DNA of 64,000 bases from Taxillus chinensis (GCA_023512835.1 CM042088.1:7680078-7744077), one strand, 5' to 3'; counted from the first letter of the stretch, positions 32,871 through 46,350 are shown. The notes: a model not told the origin generated them from the letters alone. Program-made: numbers and translations.

Positions 32871-35281
32871 TGTAAAGACTCATATTTGGGTAGTTTTGAG
32901 AGATAGCCATTCTATGGGAATGTAACTATCTGGACGGTAGTGTAGTCGTCGATGTGAGCATTTTGACTGTACTTGGGCCCGATTTCGAGTCGGGGCCCCG
33001 TTTGACCCGATTGTTGACTTTTTGGGGTTTATTGGTTAACTTTGTATTTGAGCGGTCATTTGTGTGTGATAATATCAGTCTAGTGTTGTGCTTGTCATTT
33101 CGAGCGTTTTGACTGTAGTTTGACTCAATTTGGAGTTCGGGGCCTTGGAGGTCAATTTTTGTGTTGGGAGGTCAATTATTGACTGGGTCAATGGTTTACT
33201 AGGTCAGTTGACTGGCAGAAATATAAATAGAAAAAAAAAAAAAAAGAAGCTTTCACTTTACATTATCATGTTTGTGCGTTTGAGAGAGAGAGAGAGCTTG
33301 AGAGAGCTTGGAGGCCTTGGCGATTTGGGTTCGTGGAGCTCACAGATTCAGTTCAAATAGGTGTCCTTGAACTTCTTATCTCTCTCTTGTTTTGGATCTG
33401 CACGAATTTATCATGATTTATGAAATTAAGCATGAACCCTAGAATTTGGGGAAATCCAATTTTGGGTTAGATCTAATGGTTTAGCATAAGATCTGTGGTT
33501 AAGAATTATTTTATATCATTGCGGATATATGTTTATGTGATTTTGGGGTTGATTAACTGTGTTTTTCATGAGGGTTGATAAGTCAACCATGGAAATCTGG
33601 GTTTAGATCTAGATTTCTGGAAATCTGGAATTTTATACGTGTTTCTGTTGTTTCTGCGCGATTTAGAGGCGTTCTGGACGCGTTTTGAGGTAGATATCAT
33701 AGTTTGTTGCGAAACAGGGGTGTTAATGAGCATCTGGGAGTTTCTGGGCGCGTTTCAAACGAAGAACAGGTGAAAACGACGATGAACAGTACCCTGGGCG
33801 CATTCCTGGGTCGAAATGACGAAGACCCGAAGTTCTGGGTCGAAGGGTCGTAGTTCGTAGCCTCGTAGTTCGTAGCCGAAGGGTCAAAGTTCGTTACCTC
33901 GTAGGTCGAAGGTCATAGCCTCGCTTCGAGTCTTCGAGGCGCGCTGCAGTTCCGCACTCCGCAGCTATGAGTCGTCGTTCCGCAGCTACGAGTCGCCATT
34001 CTGCAGCTACGAGTCGCAGGTTCTGAGCTACGAGTCGCAGCTCCTATAGTGTAACTAGACACTGGACAGCACTGGACTAGACCTATTTACATTGTAACCT
34101 ATACCCATCTACACATTTAAGTATTATTAAGTTACAATGTAAATAACGAAATACCCCCCATTTGGATTCAAAGAAAAATACTAAAAAAATTAATTCTCAC
34201 TCTTTCAAAATGTGAAAATTGGGATTTAGTGTAAAATCTCGGAAAAACCCAAAAGTTCGTAGTGGTGACTTTTTGGAAAGTGGGGTTAGACGTCTTAGAA
34301 AAATCCTCAAAAATCAGATTATCTTATTTATGATATAGGAACCCAATGCCGGGACTTTTGATTTCAAGAAAATAGCTGCTATGGGTACTTCCTTCATAAA
34401 TCAAGGATTGAGGATTTACTTGTGAAGACTGACTACAGTTCTAAAGGAAATGTTGAGAATGACGTGTCATACTAATGTTAGTATGTTGGTGTGAGGTATT
34501 GGGGCATGGACTCTGTGACTTGTTTGGGTTCTCACCATGATGCACCGATGGTGCTATGTGGTTGACGTGGCAGGCATATGCACCGATGGCAAGCCTGTGT
34601 GGCGACTGTGGCCGGGCATATTGCACTGTGGATAGGTTAAGGCCTGAGTTGAGCCGTTGAGCTCATGGAGCTAGGGCTGAGTGCCCTGAGCTGGGATCCC
34701 ATGGAGGATCGTGGACAAGTTGTCCTGTGTGAGCAGGCTGAGTCCTAATGTTTGTTTGCAGGCTGAGTCCTGATGATTGTGCACACTACACGGTGCACAA
34801 GTACACTGAGCATATAGTATAGACTTATATGTGTTGCATGATGTGGAGTTATGAGGTCACCTACTGAGCTTGTCGCTCACCCCTACTTGTTGTTTACCCC
34901 TTTTCAGGTGTGACCCGAGACTAGTGGAGGACTTTCTTCCAGGAGGACGTGCCCACTACTCTGATGTATGATACAGTACTGTATTCTGTATTGTGTATTG
35001 TATTATATTTGTATCCCGGACATGGGTCCGTGGACAGTTATATTTGCATACTGTTTGTGATGTGATGTCTGTATGACTGTTTGACTTATTGTATGCATGA
35101 TGGTGTATGAGAAAGTACAGGATTACCCTTGATGTATGACTATACAGGGTTGCATATTTGAGACAGCACCCGCGGTGTAGTCTCTATTGGTGCTAGTCAC
35201 CAACCCCTTGACCTTTTGGGTGCAGGCAAGGGGAAGTCATGTTCCTGGTTCTGGGTTTTCTTGGAATTCGGGGGCGTGACA
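32871..35281 (+). repeat. Lone LTR of the D family (2411 bp)
   Basis: It starts TGTAAAGACTCAT and ends GGGGGCGTGACA. It is collinear with the element D LTRs (47,764-49,958) but more diverged. It contains CGTAG/TCGCAG-type repeats (33,840-34,060), the conserved hairpin (34,085-34,144) and the acceptor block ending at 34,907; the splice-donor site is mutated (CAAATAGG in place of CAGGTAGG). The flanks GTTGT and GGTTA do not form a duplication. Confidence 0.85.
34085..34144 (+). repeat. Conserved 13-bp inverted repeat in D-family LTR
   Basis: The perfect arms ATTTACATTGTAA and TTACAATGTAAAT are separated by 34 nt. The same arms occur at 48,795-48,849 and 56,502-56,565 with different loops. Confidence 0.85.
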
Positions 35282-36100
35282 GGTTAAGCATGTTTCTTCC
35301 TTGATCTCAATCATCGAAACATGTCACATCACCCTTAGATGACGTCCATGTGATTTCCAGTACTTAACGTACTTAGAATCGCTGCCTGGGTAACGACTTA
35401 CTGAAATGGTGAACTTCCGCGCGTTTCATTCCTTCGTAGCTCTCTCCACTCCTTTGCCTAGCCACAGCCTCGGAGAAACTGCCTCGTAGCTTTTCTACGA
35501 GTTTACGAGTCTTCCTCTTTAATTCTACGAGTCTGATTCTTCAAACCAAAGGCATTTGATCTTCTAATTCTTTTGCTCTCTGGCTTCGAAGCTTAGGTCA
35601 GAACTAGAGCTTGGCATCTCATTCTACGAGCCTAAGAGCTCTACGAGTCTTCGAGTCAGTGATCGCATTATTCTGTTTATGGGTCTCTGTACCAAGTCTT
35701 TCAATCTACGACTCTGCAGACTTCGACTCTATGAGTCTGCGCTTCATTCTGCGAGACACGGCTCTGCACCTTGGATTACGACCCTACGAACTTCGACTCT
35801 ACGAGTCTTCACTTCGATTCAGCGAGACACGGCTCCACACCTTGGATCTCAGCAACTACGACCCTTCGATCCTGTGGCCCTTCGAGGCTTCGGCCCGCAT
35901 GGTCTGATAGTGTACGACCTTCGAGTCTTCTGATCTATAACCTTCGAGTCTTCTAATTCTAATCTTCTGATCTACGACCTTCGAATCTACGACCTTCGAG
36001 TCAGAACATACAAAGTTAGACTCCCTTTACGAGCTCACTCTAAGAGATCACTCTACGAAGTTATCCAACCAAGTACAAATCTTTGAGTCCGGCAACATGT
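35282..36100. repeat. Degenerate 'TACGAGTCTTCGA' repeats and a Tat-interior motif
   Basis: Many imperfect CTACGAGTCTTCGAGT and CACCTTGGATC units. The 36,015-36,060 part matches the Tat interior motif at 9,885 and 19,465. Probably a decayed retrotransposon piece; the open frames in it arise from the repeats. Confidence 0.55.
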
Positions 36101-38940
36101 TAACAACAATGACAACTCAACCTCGTGAGAACAATACAAACTACATTAATGTTCATTATCATTTTGTGTGCAATGTTATTGCTTATGGTGATTTTTTATG
36201 AACAAAATTAGCACTCGTCATAATCCTTCTGACATGATGCAAAGTCACTTCCACTAGCCAATTTTGAGTATTACTTGGACTTGGTCAATGTTTGGTGATT
36301 ACCCTTCGGGGTTTTATTGTAGAGATTGAATGTATGTTTTTCTATTGTTTGTTGGAAATTATTTTTAAATTTTATTTTTCCCATCAATAGAATTTGTGTC
36401 ATGGTAGAGATTTGTTGAATAATGACCCAAATTCCTTTATGGTAGTTTCCTATTTCTTCTACTTCTGTTTATTTGTTTCTTTTTACATAATCATGTAGTA
36501 TACTTAAATACATGTTTTGGGAGTTTTCATTGGGGTTAAGCAAACTAAAGAGATTGTCATACACTCTTTTTTTCTCTTTAAAATTATAATGAACTTTCTC
36601 CTCTTCTTTTAATTTTTTCTTATTTTGAGTTTTTCACATAAATCTTGATTTTTTTTGTTTTGTTTTTTATCTATTTTGTGCTTGATTTGTCATTATCGAT
36701 CATCCCAAGCATAATAGAAATAATGTGTTTTATATATTCTTAAATTTATGATTATGTCTCATCACTTTTTGTAATGATGCATTTCACCCTATGTTATGAT
36801 GTTACTCTTCAAAGTTAACTTCAAGATATGACCTTTATGAGTGGTAATATCTATGATCTTCAAACTCTACATTCCATTTGATAAAGACCTTGTGCTAACG
36901 CTCATGCCAGTCAACCCGAATCAGTGCATATGGCCTATCTATGTCGAGTTGCCTGTGATGTGTGATATGTGCATTGCCACATATACGTATCGTGTTGCGC
37001 AAGACATCTTCTGCCAATGAGACTATTCTTATATTTACTTTCCTTTGTCTATTAAAAATCTTTTCTTTTTATTATTTTTATTTTTATTTAATTCGTATTA
37101 GAATATTTTGATATTTTACTTTAATTTCCTAATTGTAACAAATTTCAATTTCTAGTTACTAGCTTGCTTATAAATAGGTCTTGTATGTGGATATATTCAG
37201 ATTATTGACTTTTTATCGGTAATAAACTCTTAATTAGAGGTTTATTCTTATATTTCAGCTTTTTCAGTTAATTATTTGAATTGTTTAGGTTAGAGTTTGA
37301 ATATTTAGTTATCCTTTATGAATTGTTATTGGATCCTAATCTAGGTCCTCAATATTTTTCTTCCTATTGCTTGAACTCTATGATGTTTGGTTATGATATT
37401 TTCTGTTTTCGTTTTTAAAATGTAATAGCTATTTTTAGTATAAAAAATTAAAAAGTAAAAATAATAAAAGCTTATTTTTACTTTTTAAATCCTAAAGAAT
37501 GAAAATAACATTTTATTATTTTCAATTTTATGTTTTTTATATTCGAAAATAATTATTATATTTTAAAAATAAAAACAGAAAATATGTAAAACTGACATGA
37601 TATGCTCCAGCTCTACCATATAAACCTAATGTCTTTCCAACTCTACAATATGGCTTTAGTAGACTCTATGAACTCTTATATGGTTAAAGGCCATTTATAT
37701 ACAAGATCGAATTCTATGAGCACCTTCTATAACTTCACTCCATAGAATTACCCTACGATTAATCTCTTTGAAGGGTGTCCATTTGATTCAAAGATTAACT
37801 CCGTGAAGTCTTTTATCCTATGGGTTCACCACTCAGTGATCATTTCTTTTAAGCGTGTATTATTTGTGATACTTCATCCAAAAAGTCTGGGTATATATAT
37901 ATTAAGAGTTATACCATCCATAGAGAATCTCTGACTTCTTTTAATTTGCAATTTCTTCTCGGTTGCAACTCCACAAAATGTTTTATTATAGGGGTGTTCT
38001 CTAGGTTTGCTTTTAAGGATTCCTCATATACTTGTTTCTATATATAATTTCTCAACAGTAAACATAAGTAATTTCTCATTTATTCTTTTATCATATTTAA
38101 TATTAGTTTATTATTTTATTAAATTAGTTACCACGCGAATCTTCGTACAAAGCGATTGTTGAAAACCATTTTTTTATACAGGTTTATCAGAAAACCTATA
38201 TTTACACGGTAAGTCTCAGCTGGTTATACAAACATATGTTACTTGAGGTACTGTTTTTAGTAAAGAACAATCAAACGTTCATGGTAACTTTTACGGGTGA
38301 TAAAATATCGACATGATCAATAAAATTTTCTTTCGTTAAAAAAATAATAAAAATCTCGACATGTCAATGATTATCTCTATTATATATAGAATTGTTAATA
38401 TAATTATTTATTACATATACAGCCCACTGAGGAAAACTCACAACACGAGCATCAATAAATATTTTTAGCCGAATGATTTTATTGGATTTAAAACCGAATC
38501 TACGTGTCTGTCCAGCGTGTTAGTCCAACGAGGCATCCAGCGTGGCAAAAAAATATTACGCGCTGCGTCAAAAAAATGGGCGGTCAAACGATAAAAACAG
38601 AATAGCATTTAAATCGGTTCGATTTAGAAAATAATTGTATTACGAAAAACTGAAATACTATTTTATACATTAAAGATATGCTAATATGCTAAAAATCAGG
38701 TTTTGAAAGTGATAGAGTGCTTTTTTTGAAAATCTAAGAGCAGAAAATCCCCTACGGTTATTTTTGAGCTGTAGCTCTCGTCGATACTTACAAATCAAAA
38801 AACAATTGACCTAATTCCGACCACTGTGCACAAAGTTATGACTGTTTAAAGTTTTCGTCGAAAATTACAGTCTACCAGAGATAGCTACAGTTGACGGAAC
38901 GCAAAAACCCGCAGATAAGAGATGATTAATTCGGTTTGAA
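36101..38940. other. AT-rich non-coding DNA
   Basis: No gene, RNA or complete element is recognised on either strand. ATAAATAGGTCTTG...CAGATTATTG and GTAATAAACTCTTAATTAGAGG around 37,170-37,245 look like LTR promoter/leader debris, but no boundaries can be set. Confidence 0.5.
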
Positions 38941-38944
38941 GATT

Positions 38945-39019
38945 CGGTTCGAGGAATAACAGCTTTTCCCGAACCGAAGACCTATTTTTCGAATGGAAAT
39001 CTTATTTCTCGAACCGAAG
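38945..39019. repeat. 'GAACCGAAG' array, left part
   Basis: Degenerate CCGAACCGAAGACCTATTTT units, ending in the CGAAG target site at 39,015-39,019. It continues at 41,185 beyond the solo LTR. Confidence 0.75.
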
Positions 39020-40331
39020 TGTCATGCCCCCGAATTCCAAGAAACTCGGAACTAAGAACGTGACTTCCCCATGCCCGCACCCGAAGGGTCAAGGGGTTGG
39101 TGACTAGCACCAATACGGACTACACAGTGGGTGTTGTCCAAGATATACCTGTACATTCATACAACAGGGGTATTCATGTACATTCCAACATGCTATGGAG
39201 CTAAGGAAAAATCATAATAATTTATTAATGATATAATCATGTTAAAAATCCAATACAACTTTCACGGACCCTCATCCGGATATTCAAATAATAAAACCAA
39301 TTATGTTATATAAAATCCATAAACCAGGTTATACAAAAGTGAAATGAATAGCAATCAACTTCGGACCAGCCTCTAGTGAATGGGTCGATACCTGAAACAT
39401 GTCAACAAAGTAGGGGTGAGTACAAGTGCCAGTAGGTGATCTCCATCTCCTCACCATCCTATAACATGAAATCCTAAATCTACATGATCAGTGTATGCTT
39501 GTGCCAGTGCAGTGTCCTATTCTATCACAATAAGCTCACATTCAATCACAAATATAACATCACACCCATTACATTTCATCCATCAAAGGTTTGCACCGGC
39601 AATTCAACCATTCACAGGATCCCCGCTACCAACTCCAAGAATCTCAGTTACTACTAGATAGCCATATATGGGACCTGTGGTGTCCCTAATGACAACCAGC
39701 CACATATGGGACCTGGGTTAACCAGTCATATAGGGGACCTGTGGCCTCTTGCCAGCACTGTGTGAGACCTGCGGTTAATCCAACTAACTCCACCACCAAA
39801 TCCACACATATAACCAACAAATAATATATTCAATAATCAAAATTCAGTCTTATAACACAACAGAATATTTAAATTGCTAAACCAATAATAACGTGCCACG
39901 AATAACAATTATATCACATAACAAATAACAACAAGCTCAAATAATATTTATTTTATTAAACAAACTATATCAAGCCAAACAATATTTATATTATTAAACT
40001 AACATATTTTAACCCAAGCAGTATTTGTATTGTGAAACCAACAATATCAAGCCCAAATTAATATTTAGATTGTGAAGTACCAATTCTGCACACGTAATTT
40101 ATAAACAATTCTCTAGTAAACAACATTCAATACATTAGTCACACAAAACATTCAAATCAACAAACCGGTAATAATGTACCATACATGTCAACTTTAAGTC
40201 CAACAAGTAATAGCAGACTCAAATATATATTTATTTTACTAACTAACAATATCAACCCAAATAATATTAATATATTTAACCCAACAATATATTTCCAAAT
40301 TAATATTAATCTCAAAACTCTAACGATATTA

Positions 40332-40353
40332 ATATATATATATATATATATAT
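40332..40353. repeat. (TA)n microsatellite
   Basis: Eleven or so TA repeats followed by a C-rich run. It generates spurious Ile-Tyr open frames. Confidence 0.9.
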
Positions 40354-40579
40354 CCCCCCACCCGCTCAAGAAGACGCGGCAGGGCCACCCTGCTACTGAC
40401 CAGGCTGTCGACGACACAGCCTGGTGGCGCATGTTGTGCAGAAACAAGGCCAGGCCGAATGGCCTGGCAAACGTCATTCTAATAATAATAATAGGTAGAT
40501 AGGAATGTGAAGGAAAAGAATCAATTAGATGGGAAAAGAATTTCGGTCGGGAGAAGAAAAAAGAAAGGAGAAGGGGAGA

Positions 40580-40580
<1 letters not shown>

Positions 40581-40657
<77 letters not shown>
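40581..40657. repeat. Compound (TA)n(CA)n microsatellite
   Basis: About 16 TA repeats pass directly into about 22 CA repeats inside the solo LTR. Likely highly polymorphic. Confidence 0.95.
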
Positions 40658-40658
<1 letters not shown>

Positions 40659-41184
40659 CTAACAAAGCTTATTCTAGATGTATATATATATACATATATA
40701 TATTTTTGCATACAATTATCAAGAAATCTGTATTTCTCCCTAACAATCCGTGTTGATGCAATAGAATAGCAAAAGATTAAGAAATCACCTACCTCTTGCC
40801 TTCCAAAGGAATTAAACTCGCAAGAACAGTCTAGAATCGGCAAAGAGCGACGAAGAACACAAAGAACACTATGAACTCTCCTCCGACGGCTAGGGTTTCT
40901 CAAAACAAAGTTATAATGAATAATAAAACCCCAAAACCCTATTTTTAATTAAAATTCGTCCTCCTTTTTAATAATTTCCAAAAAGCTCTCCTAAATTCTA
41001 TTTTTCACTTATTAACCCTCAATTGAACTCCCAAAATTACTAAATAACCCATGGAGGCTTCTGTACATCAAATTAGGCCCAAATATAGCCAAAACGATCG
41101 TATTAATGGCCACATTCTCAAAATAATATTCTTAACATCAAATATAGATTAGAAGTTATGCTAACACATATACGAATCCTTACA

Positions 41185-41445
41185 CGAAGTCCTTATTTCC
41201 CGAACCGAAGTCCTATTTTCCGAACCGAAGTCCTTATTTTCCGAACCGAAGTCCTTATTTCCCGAACCGAAGTCCTTATTTCCCGAACCGAAGTCCTATT
41301 TTCCGAACCGAAATCTCTATTTTTCGAACTGAAATTCTATTGTCCGAAACAAAATCTCTATTTTCCTTAACCGAAATCCTATTTTGCTAAACCGAAGTCT
41401 TATTTTTTTAAACCGAAGTTCATCCTGAACCGAAGTAAACATGTC
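41185..41445. repeat. 'GAACCGAAG' array, right part
   Basis: About ten units of TTTCCCGAACCGAAGTCCTTA, decaying to the right. It is collinear with the array left of the solo LTR, which inserted between units. Confidence 0.85.
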
Positions 41446-43632
41446 ATATTCCATGAATGTAACAATCAATAAAGACAAATTAAACCGAAATTCATTAAAC
41501 CGATTTAAACACGTCATCTACCACGAACGCAATTAATAATTATACATATGCAAACACATCAGCTGCCACGCCAATTCGGATGATGAATCCGGTAGATAAT
41601 TCCGGTCGAATATCATCGCCCCACGAGCATGTAAAACATTGGGGATGGGTCCAACTTTATTGACTTAGGAAGAAACATGGTTTGCTTTATTAACATATGA
41701 AGAAACATGGCCTGATGTGGTTTTTGTTTTTGTTTTTTTCTTTTGTGAAAGGGACTTGGATTCGTTTATCATGTTATTTCTCTAGCTATTATATATTATT
41801 TTTAAAGATATAATAATATTTATAAGTGATTTAAAAATATAATAATATTTATAAGTGGTAGAAATTTATTTGAATTCAAATTTTTTTAAAATAATTATAT
41901 TTTAAAAATTAAAATAGATTAAGCAAAAGGGCCCAAAAATTTCATTTTATTTTATCCTTTTTTCTCATAAATGTTATTTTTGTGTAGGCGTAATTAAGCG
42001 GTTTTATTGTGTTTTTGGAATTAGAGAACTTTCTCTCTAACAGGCCATGTTCATCTAACCTGAGGGGGCTGTTAGTGGTGTGCCTCTCTCTCTCTCTCTC
42101 TCCCTCCCTCCCTCCCTCCCTCCCTCTCCATGCATCTACCAAATCAAATGAGACTTGCATGGCGGAAAAGGTAATAAATCAATCGTACATATTAAAAACT
42201 TTGTAAAAAGTAGGAGTGGGTAACGAATACTCATTATGCGGGGCAGGTTATTCCACCCAAGTAAGCGCAGGATGTAATTTTTAAACTTGACACCTCGTTC
42301 CAGACGGGAACGGAGAGCGATAGTAGGTAAGGGATACCCGCCCCACCTAATTTTAATAATATTTATTTATAATTTTATAAATTTTTAAATATTATTATTT
42401 AATTATTGTTTATGATTTTTAATATTTTTGAATGGTAGTTATTATTGTAAAATTAAATTATTTTTTGATAATTTTTTGTTAAAAATAATATAGAAATTTG
42501 ATTTAAAGCAAAATTATTTATATAGACAGATCCAATAAAAAGTGATAATAAGATGCAGGCAAATGAAACCTTATTCGTAGATACATTAAAAAATAGTATA
42601 TCCTGTCCCGCCTACATATGGAATAAGATATAATCTTAAAATTTAATCCACCACCTAAGCGAGGATAGGAGGCAGTAATAGGTTAATTCTGCTCCCGATA
42701 GGACCTGAATCACTCCTATTAATTGCTTCGTAAAGCCTCTAAAAGGTAAAATTGTCTTAAGAGAAAGATCAATAAAAACCGATAGCGATGAGCGGGCAGA
42801 TGAAGCCTCTCTCCGCTAACCCCGCCATAGGACGGGATAATTTTCTATGCCTACACATATGACAAGATACGATTTTAAAGTTTTATTACCCGCCTAGGTA
42901 GAAGATAATAGATAAATCTCACCCCCGCTACGGTGAATACCACCCTAGTAAGAAGCGTTCATAATCTACTATAACTAGCAGCTAGTATGCCCATGCACTC
43001 ATGCTTATCACAAAGTATTTCGCTAGTGGTTCATTAATTGATCAGACATTTTGAAAGGGGCAATGCTAGATACAATAAGGATTGAGTAATCATTGAATAA
43101 TTGTGATGACGTAGCAGTCTACCAATTCATCGGAGGGAAAAAAGAAAAAAAATCATAATCGTTCAATCTCTCATGATTACGTAAAAATACCGTGAATCAA
43201 TTGCATAAATATTTATTCTTTTGAAAAATAATAAATATCATTTGTTTTTTTTCGTTTTTGTCCTGTACCTTGTGGTGGGCGCCACTGTACCGGCGACAAG
43301 TTTGATTACAGTTCAACGGAGGTCATCTTCGACCCGAAAAAAAGTAGAAAAGGTAGCACAGAAGTCATCCCTGTCCCACGTGATCACGTTAGTGGGCACG
43401 CTTTTTACGTTCCTCTGTCCTATCTATTATCTCTGTGCTATCTCGGCGCTGCTGACAACTTCTCTCCCTAGAATTTGCTTTCCCATTTCACACTGCCACA
43501 CTTTGAACTCCCATTCCTCATTAGTTAATACACATTCTACACAACACAATAACTCCCAAAAAAAAAAAAGAGCCATTTAATTCATAACAATTTACAGTGT
43601 TGAGTTGTCGTCCTTGCCCCGCAATAATAATC
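41446..43632. other. Intergenic; microsatellite and decayed repeat copies
   Basis: A TC/CCCT microsatellite lies at about 42,084-42,127. Three related segments (about 42,229-42,355, 42,580-42,720 and 42,775-42,945) share a 'gcggg...taccCGCCCC' style and may be decayed copies of one repeat. No gene is recognised. Confidence 0.45.
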
Positions 43633-45049
43633 CTAATGCCAGATTCTGAACAGTTCATCCACCGTCTTGGACAGCATCTCATCCAGGATCTGCTCCCCAT
43701 AATCCATACAAATGGCCTCCAGTATTTTTCTCCTCCCCCAATTCGATCTCTTCACGTCTTCATCCGCCAGCCTGCTTATCTCCGTTAAAAGTGCCAGATA
43801 ATGCCCTGCCTCCATTCCTGTACAACTGATGAACCCCATCTCGCCCCCATCGCTGTTCTTCGTCGTCTTCTTCTTCATCACCAGCCCTCTCGCCTCCCTG
43901 CGATCATTTGTGCTCGCTTCTCGCACGTGGCTGCGAAATGGGTGCTCCGATTTCGCGCCTCTCGTTGACGATTTCTTCCTCCTCCTTGCTGTCCTTGAAT
44001 CTCTCTCTGCAGACAAAAATGATCAACAGGGTAGTCACCTTTTAGAGTCGGTTATCAGTCATGGATATGACCATATGGGAATTTGTCGGTTTTTTGAGGA
44101 TATAGATATAATCCACTTGATAAAAATTTTCAAAATAAAAAAAAGCTTAACGGCCTCGCAGAAGGGTACGTTCGGCCTGGATCAGGGTGTGTGTTTGTGG
44201 TTTTCGTAGAAGACAAATTGGATAAAATGCCAAAGAGACCGTGTAAGAATAATAACCTGATAGATGAATCGAGGCGTCGGGTTCTGAAATAGAATCCGTG
44301 TCCGAGTTGCTTTCGGGTACGATTTGATTGAATGCAAGCACGCTTTTCTTCATCGTCTGCTTCTCGTAAGTCGATTTCCAAAATGATATTTGCTTCCCAG
44401 AAACTGGCTTTGGTGGGTGTTTGCTCGAAACCTCTCTATTTCTCCCCCTACACTCGAAGGCCTTTTTGTTCTTCTTGCTCTCTTCGGTGATCTCTCCCCT
44501 AACCCATCCTGCTCCTCTGCTTATTCCCCTGCAACTTCCTCTCTCTGCCTTCATCCTCTGTTTCCTCCCACCTTTTTGCTCTGTTTCTTCCTCCACATCG
44601 CGGAAACAAGGGACCGGGTGGTAATCCTGGTTCTGCGGTCGGAGGAACGTGGGGACCTCCCGAAACGACGCCGCTCTGTTCCGGCAGCCGCCTCTGTTGG
44701 CCTGCATTCGCTCGAACTGGAGCAAGTACTCCAGCGAGTTCATGGACCGGCTCCGGCCCAGCATCGAATCCCGGTTCACTCCTTTAGGATTCCACCGCAC
44801 ACCCGGCATCGACTCCAAACCCATCAGCCTAGCCACGAGCCCGGGGATAACCGGCGAACCATCTCCATCGATGGCGGCACCGCCCGCCGTCGTCTCTTCG
44901 GCGGCTGCTCCCTTCTTGATCAATAGGTCCACAGCGTTGGCGGTCGACTCGTGGTCGGAGGGGTGGGTGGGGAGGCTTCCGGTGCATAGCAGCCGCCGGA
45001 GAATCCCAGAAAAACACTTGGCCGGCGTCTCCTTGTCTGAGATGGCCAT
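43633..45049 (-). CDS. TRM/LONGIFOLIA-like protein with DUF4378-type C-terminus, two exons
   Basis: Exon 1 is 45049-44257 and exon 2 is 44006-43633. The donor is TCAG|GTTATT and the acceptor TTTTTGTCTGCAG|AG; the 250-bp intron is phase 1, and joining gives a continuous 388-residue frame. Residues 69-82 (PGLVARLMGLESMP) match the motif shared by plant TRM (TON1-recruiting) and DUF3741 proteins. RSRSMNSLEYLLQFE follows. Residues about 333-386 (LALLTEISRLADEDV, YGEQILDEMLSKTVDELF) match the DUF4378 end. TRM proteins recruit TON1/PP2A complexes to cortical microtubules; a role here is inferred from the motifs. Without splicing, exon 1 runs into a stop at 44147. The ATG follows an AT-rich leader. 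This is the only intact-looking host gene in the window. Confidence 0.82.
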
Positions 45050-45868
45050 TTTAATTTAATTTATTGTGGGTGAGAGAAGGAGCGTTGTTGGGACTTATTG
45101 CGAGATTGTGGAGAAATGGTATGGTTTGTGGGAGTAGAAGAAAAAAAGGGGGGGGGGGGGGGGGTTGTGGCTGTTGGGATACTGCATGAGTTTGTTGAAA
45201 TTTGCAGGAAAATTTCCAGGCCTACGACTGACGTCTACGAGGAGTAGGGGCAGTTAGCTCGGTGTGCTGCTGCCTGTCTGAGACACCGTGGCATGTAATA
45301 TGAATGAATGAGCATCCAAAGGAAAATAAAAGGGCCAAGGCAGGCTTGTCCTCACCCTCACCCCCTCCCTCTCCCTCTCCCTCTCTTTACTCGTGTGTTG
45401 ACACTTGCCAGGCACATCAGAGGCCGGGCCTTCGTTGAAAAATCTCCACACTCGACACCACACCAAGTCACCAACTTTGTAGTCTTTTTACTTTATATTT
45501 TTACTTATATTAATGTTGTGATTGTGTATTCCAAATCTTGCATTTGCAGAATAAAAAAATTTAGAGATAAAAAGATGAGAAGAATAAGTATTATTATAAC
45601 ATACTATAAACTTGTATTAATATTCATGGATTTTTGTTTTCTTTTACTCTGCTTTATCTGTTTTTATGCGATTACCGGTCAGTCAGTAGCTATAATTAGA
45701 TTTGGGATTCCCATATGATGTGACGTTTTGTTTATATATTCTCATACTGATGACATCAGAATCAAGATTAATCTTTGTACAATCACAAATAATATCGCAA
45801 TACCTACGCCTGTCACATCACATCACACCACAGTATAAAAATCTGACTCGCTTCCATTCGTATAATTC

Positions 45869-45921
<53 letters not shown>

Positions 45922-46350
45922 TTTTTGAGTTCAAATTTTAGAATTGCTGTTTGACCACTCCATACATTTTTATTTTAATTTATTTGAACTTCATGCTTAA
46001 TTGCTTTTTTAATAGAAGAATGTGTTTATTCATGTTAATTTTGCGGGGCTATCTTTTGACCTCTCAGAACAATTCTAATACTAATATATATATTTTATTT
46101 GTGAAGAGTTTTTTAAATATAGATAGTTATTTTACATATACAATTCTAACACTATTCTTCAAACTACTTTTATTTTTATTAAAATATTATTTTAAAATAT
46201 TAATTTAACTTTATTTTAATTAAAATAATTCAGATCTAGCACCGTGCCGTCATCGCCTCTCTCCTCCTCTTACCTTTTCTCTCCCGCATCCATCCCTTTC
46301 CTCTCTCCATCCTTACGGCCTGCGTCTAGCTTCTTCTCTCCATAGCATCA
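45050..46350. other. Intergenic between the two host-gene islands
   Basis: It contains a G17 run (45,148-45,164), CT-rich tracts near 45,355-45,390 and 46,245-46,310, and a (TA)n microsatellite. No further gene is recognised. Confidence 0.5.
45872..45917. repeat. (TA)n microsatellite
   Basis: About 23 TA repeats in AT-rich intergenic DNA. Confidence 0.95.

Larger units (their letters stand above)
39020..41184 (-). repeat. Solo LTR (2165 bp) with CGAAG target duplication
   Basis: It starts TGTCATGCCCCCGAATTCC and ends AATCCTTACA. CGAAG is at 39,015-39,019 and again at 41,185-41,189, so the element's interior was lost by LTR-LTR recombination. The terminus is related to family D (GAATTCGGGGGCATGACA in element sense). 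It carries a CATATGGGACCTG minisatellite (about 39,655-39,780), microsatellites and a possible 1401-bp intron (39,392-40,792; GAG|GTAGGT ... TGTTTCAG). Confidence 0.9.

Noticed and set aside
32866..35286. Target-site duplication for the lone LTR at 32,871-35,281
   Set aside because: Flanks GTTGT and GGTTA do not match, so solo-LTR status by recombination is not proven.
35611..35956. Three overlapping frames with repeated FDSMSLRF/YESSLRF-type units
   Set aside because: Same repeat read in different phases; no start context and no family.
40157..40756. Frames with Ile-Tyr and Thr-His runs
   Set aside because: Products of TA and CA microsatellites.
43221..43580. Possible small secreted protein starting MKNNKYHLFFFVFVLYLVVG
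   Set aside because: Hydrophobic start arises from a T-rich stretch; the rest has no recognisable domain and lies downstream of the TRM gene's stop on the other strand.
44390..45059. Plus-strand frames opposite the TRM exon 1
   Set aside because: Antisense shadows of a GC-rich exon; the minus-strand reading has the VARLMGLESMP motif and consistent splice sites.
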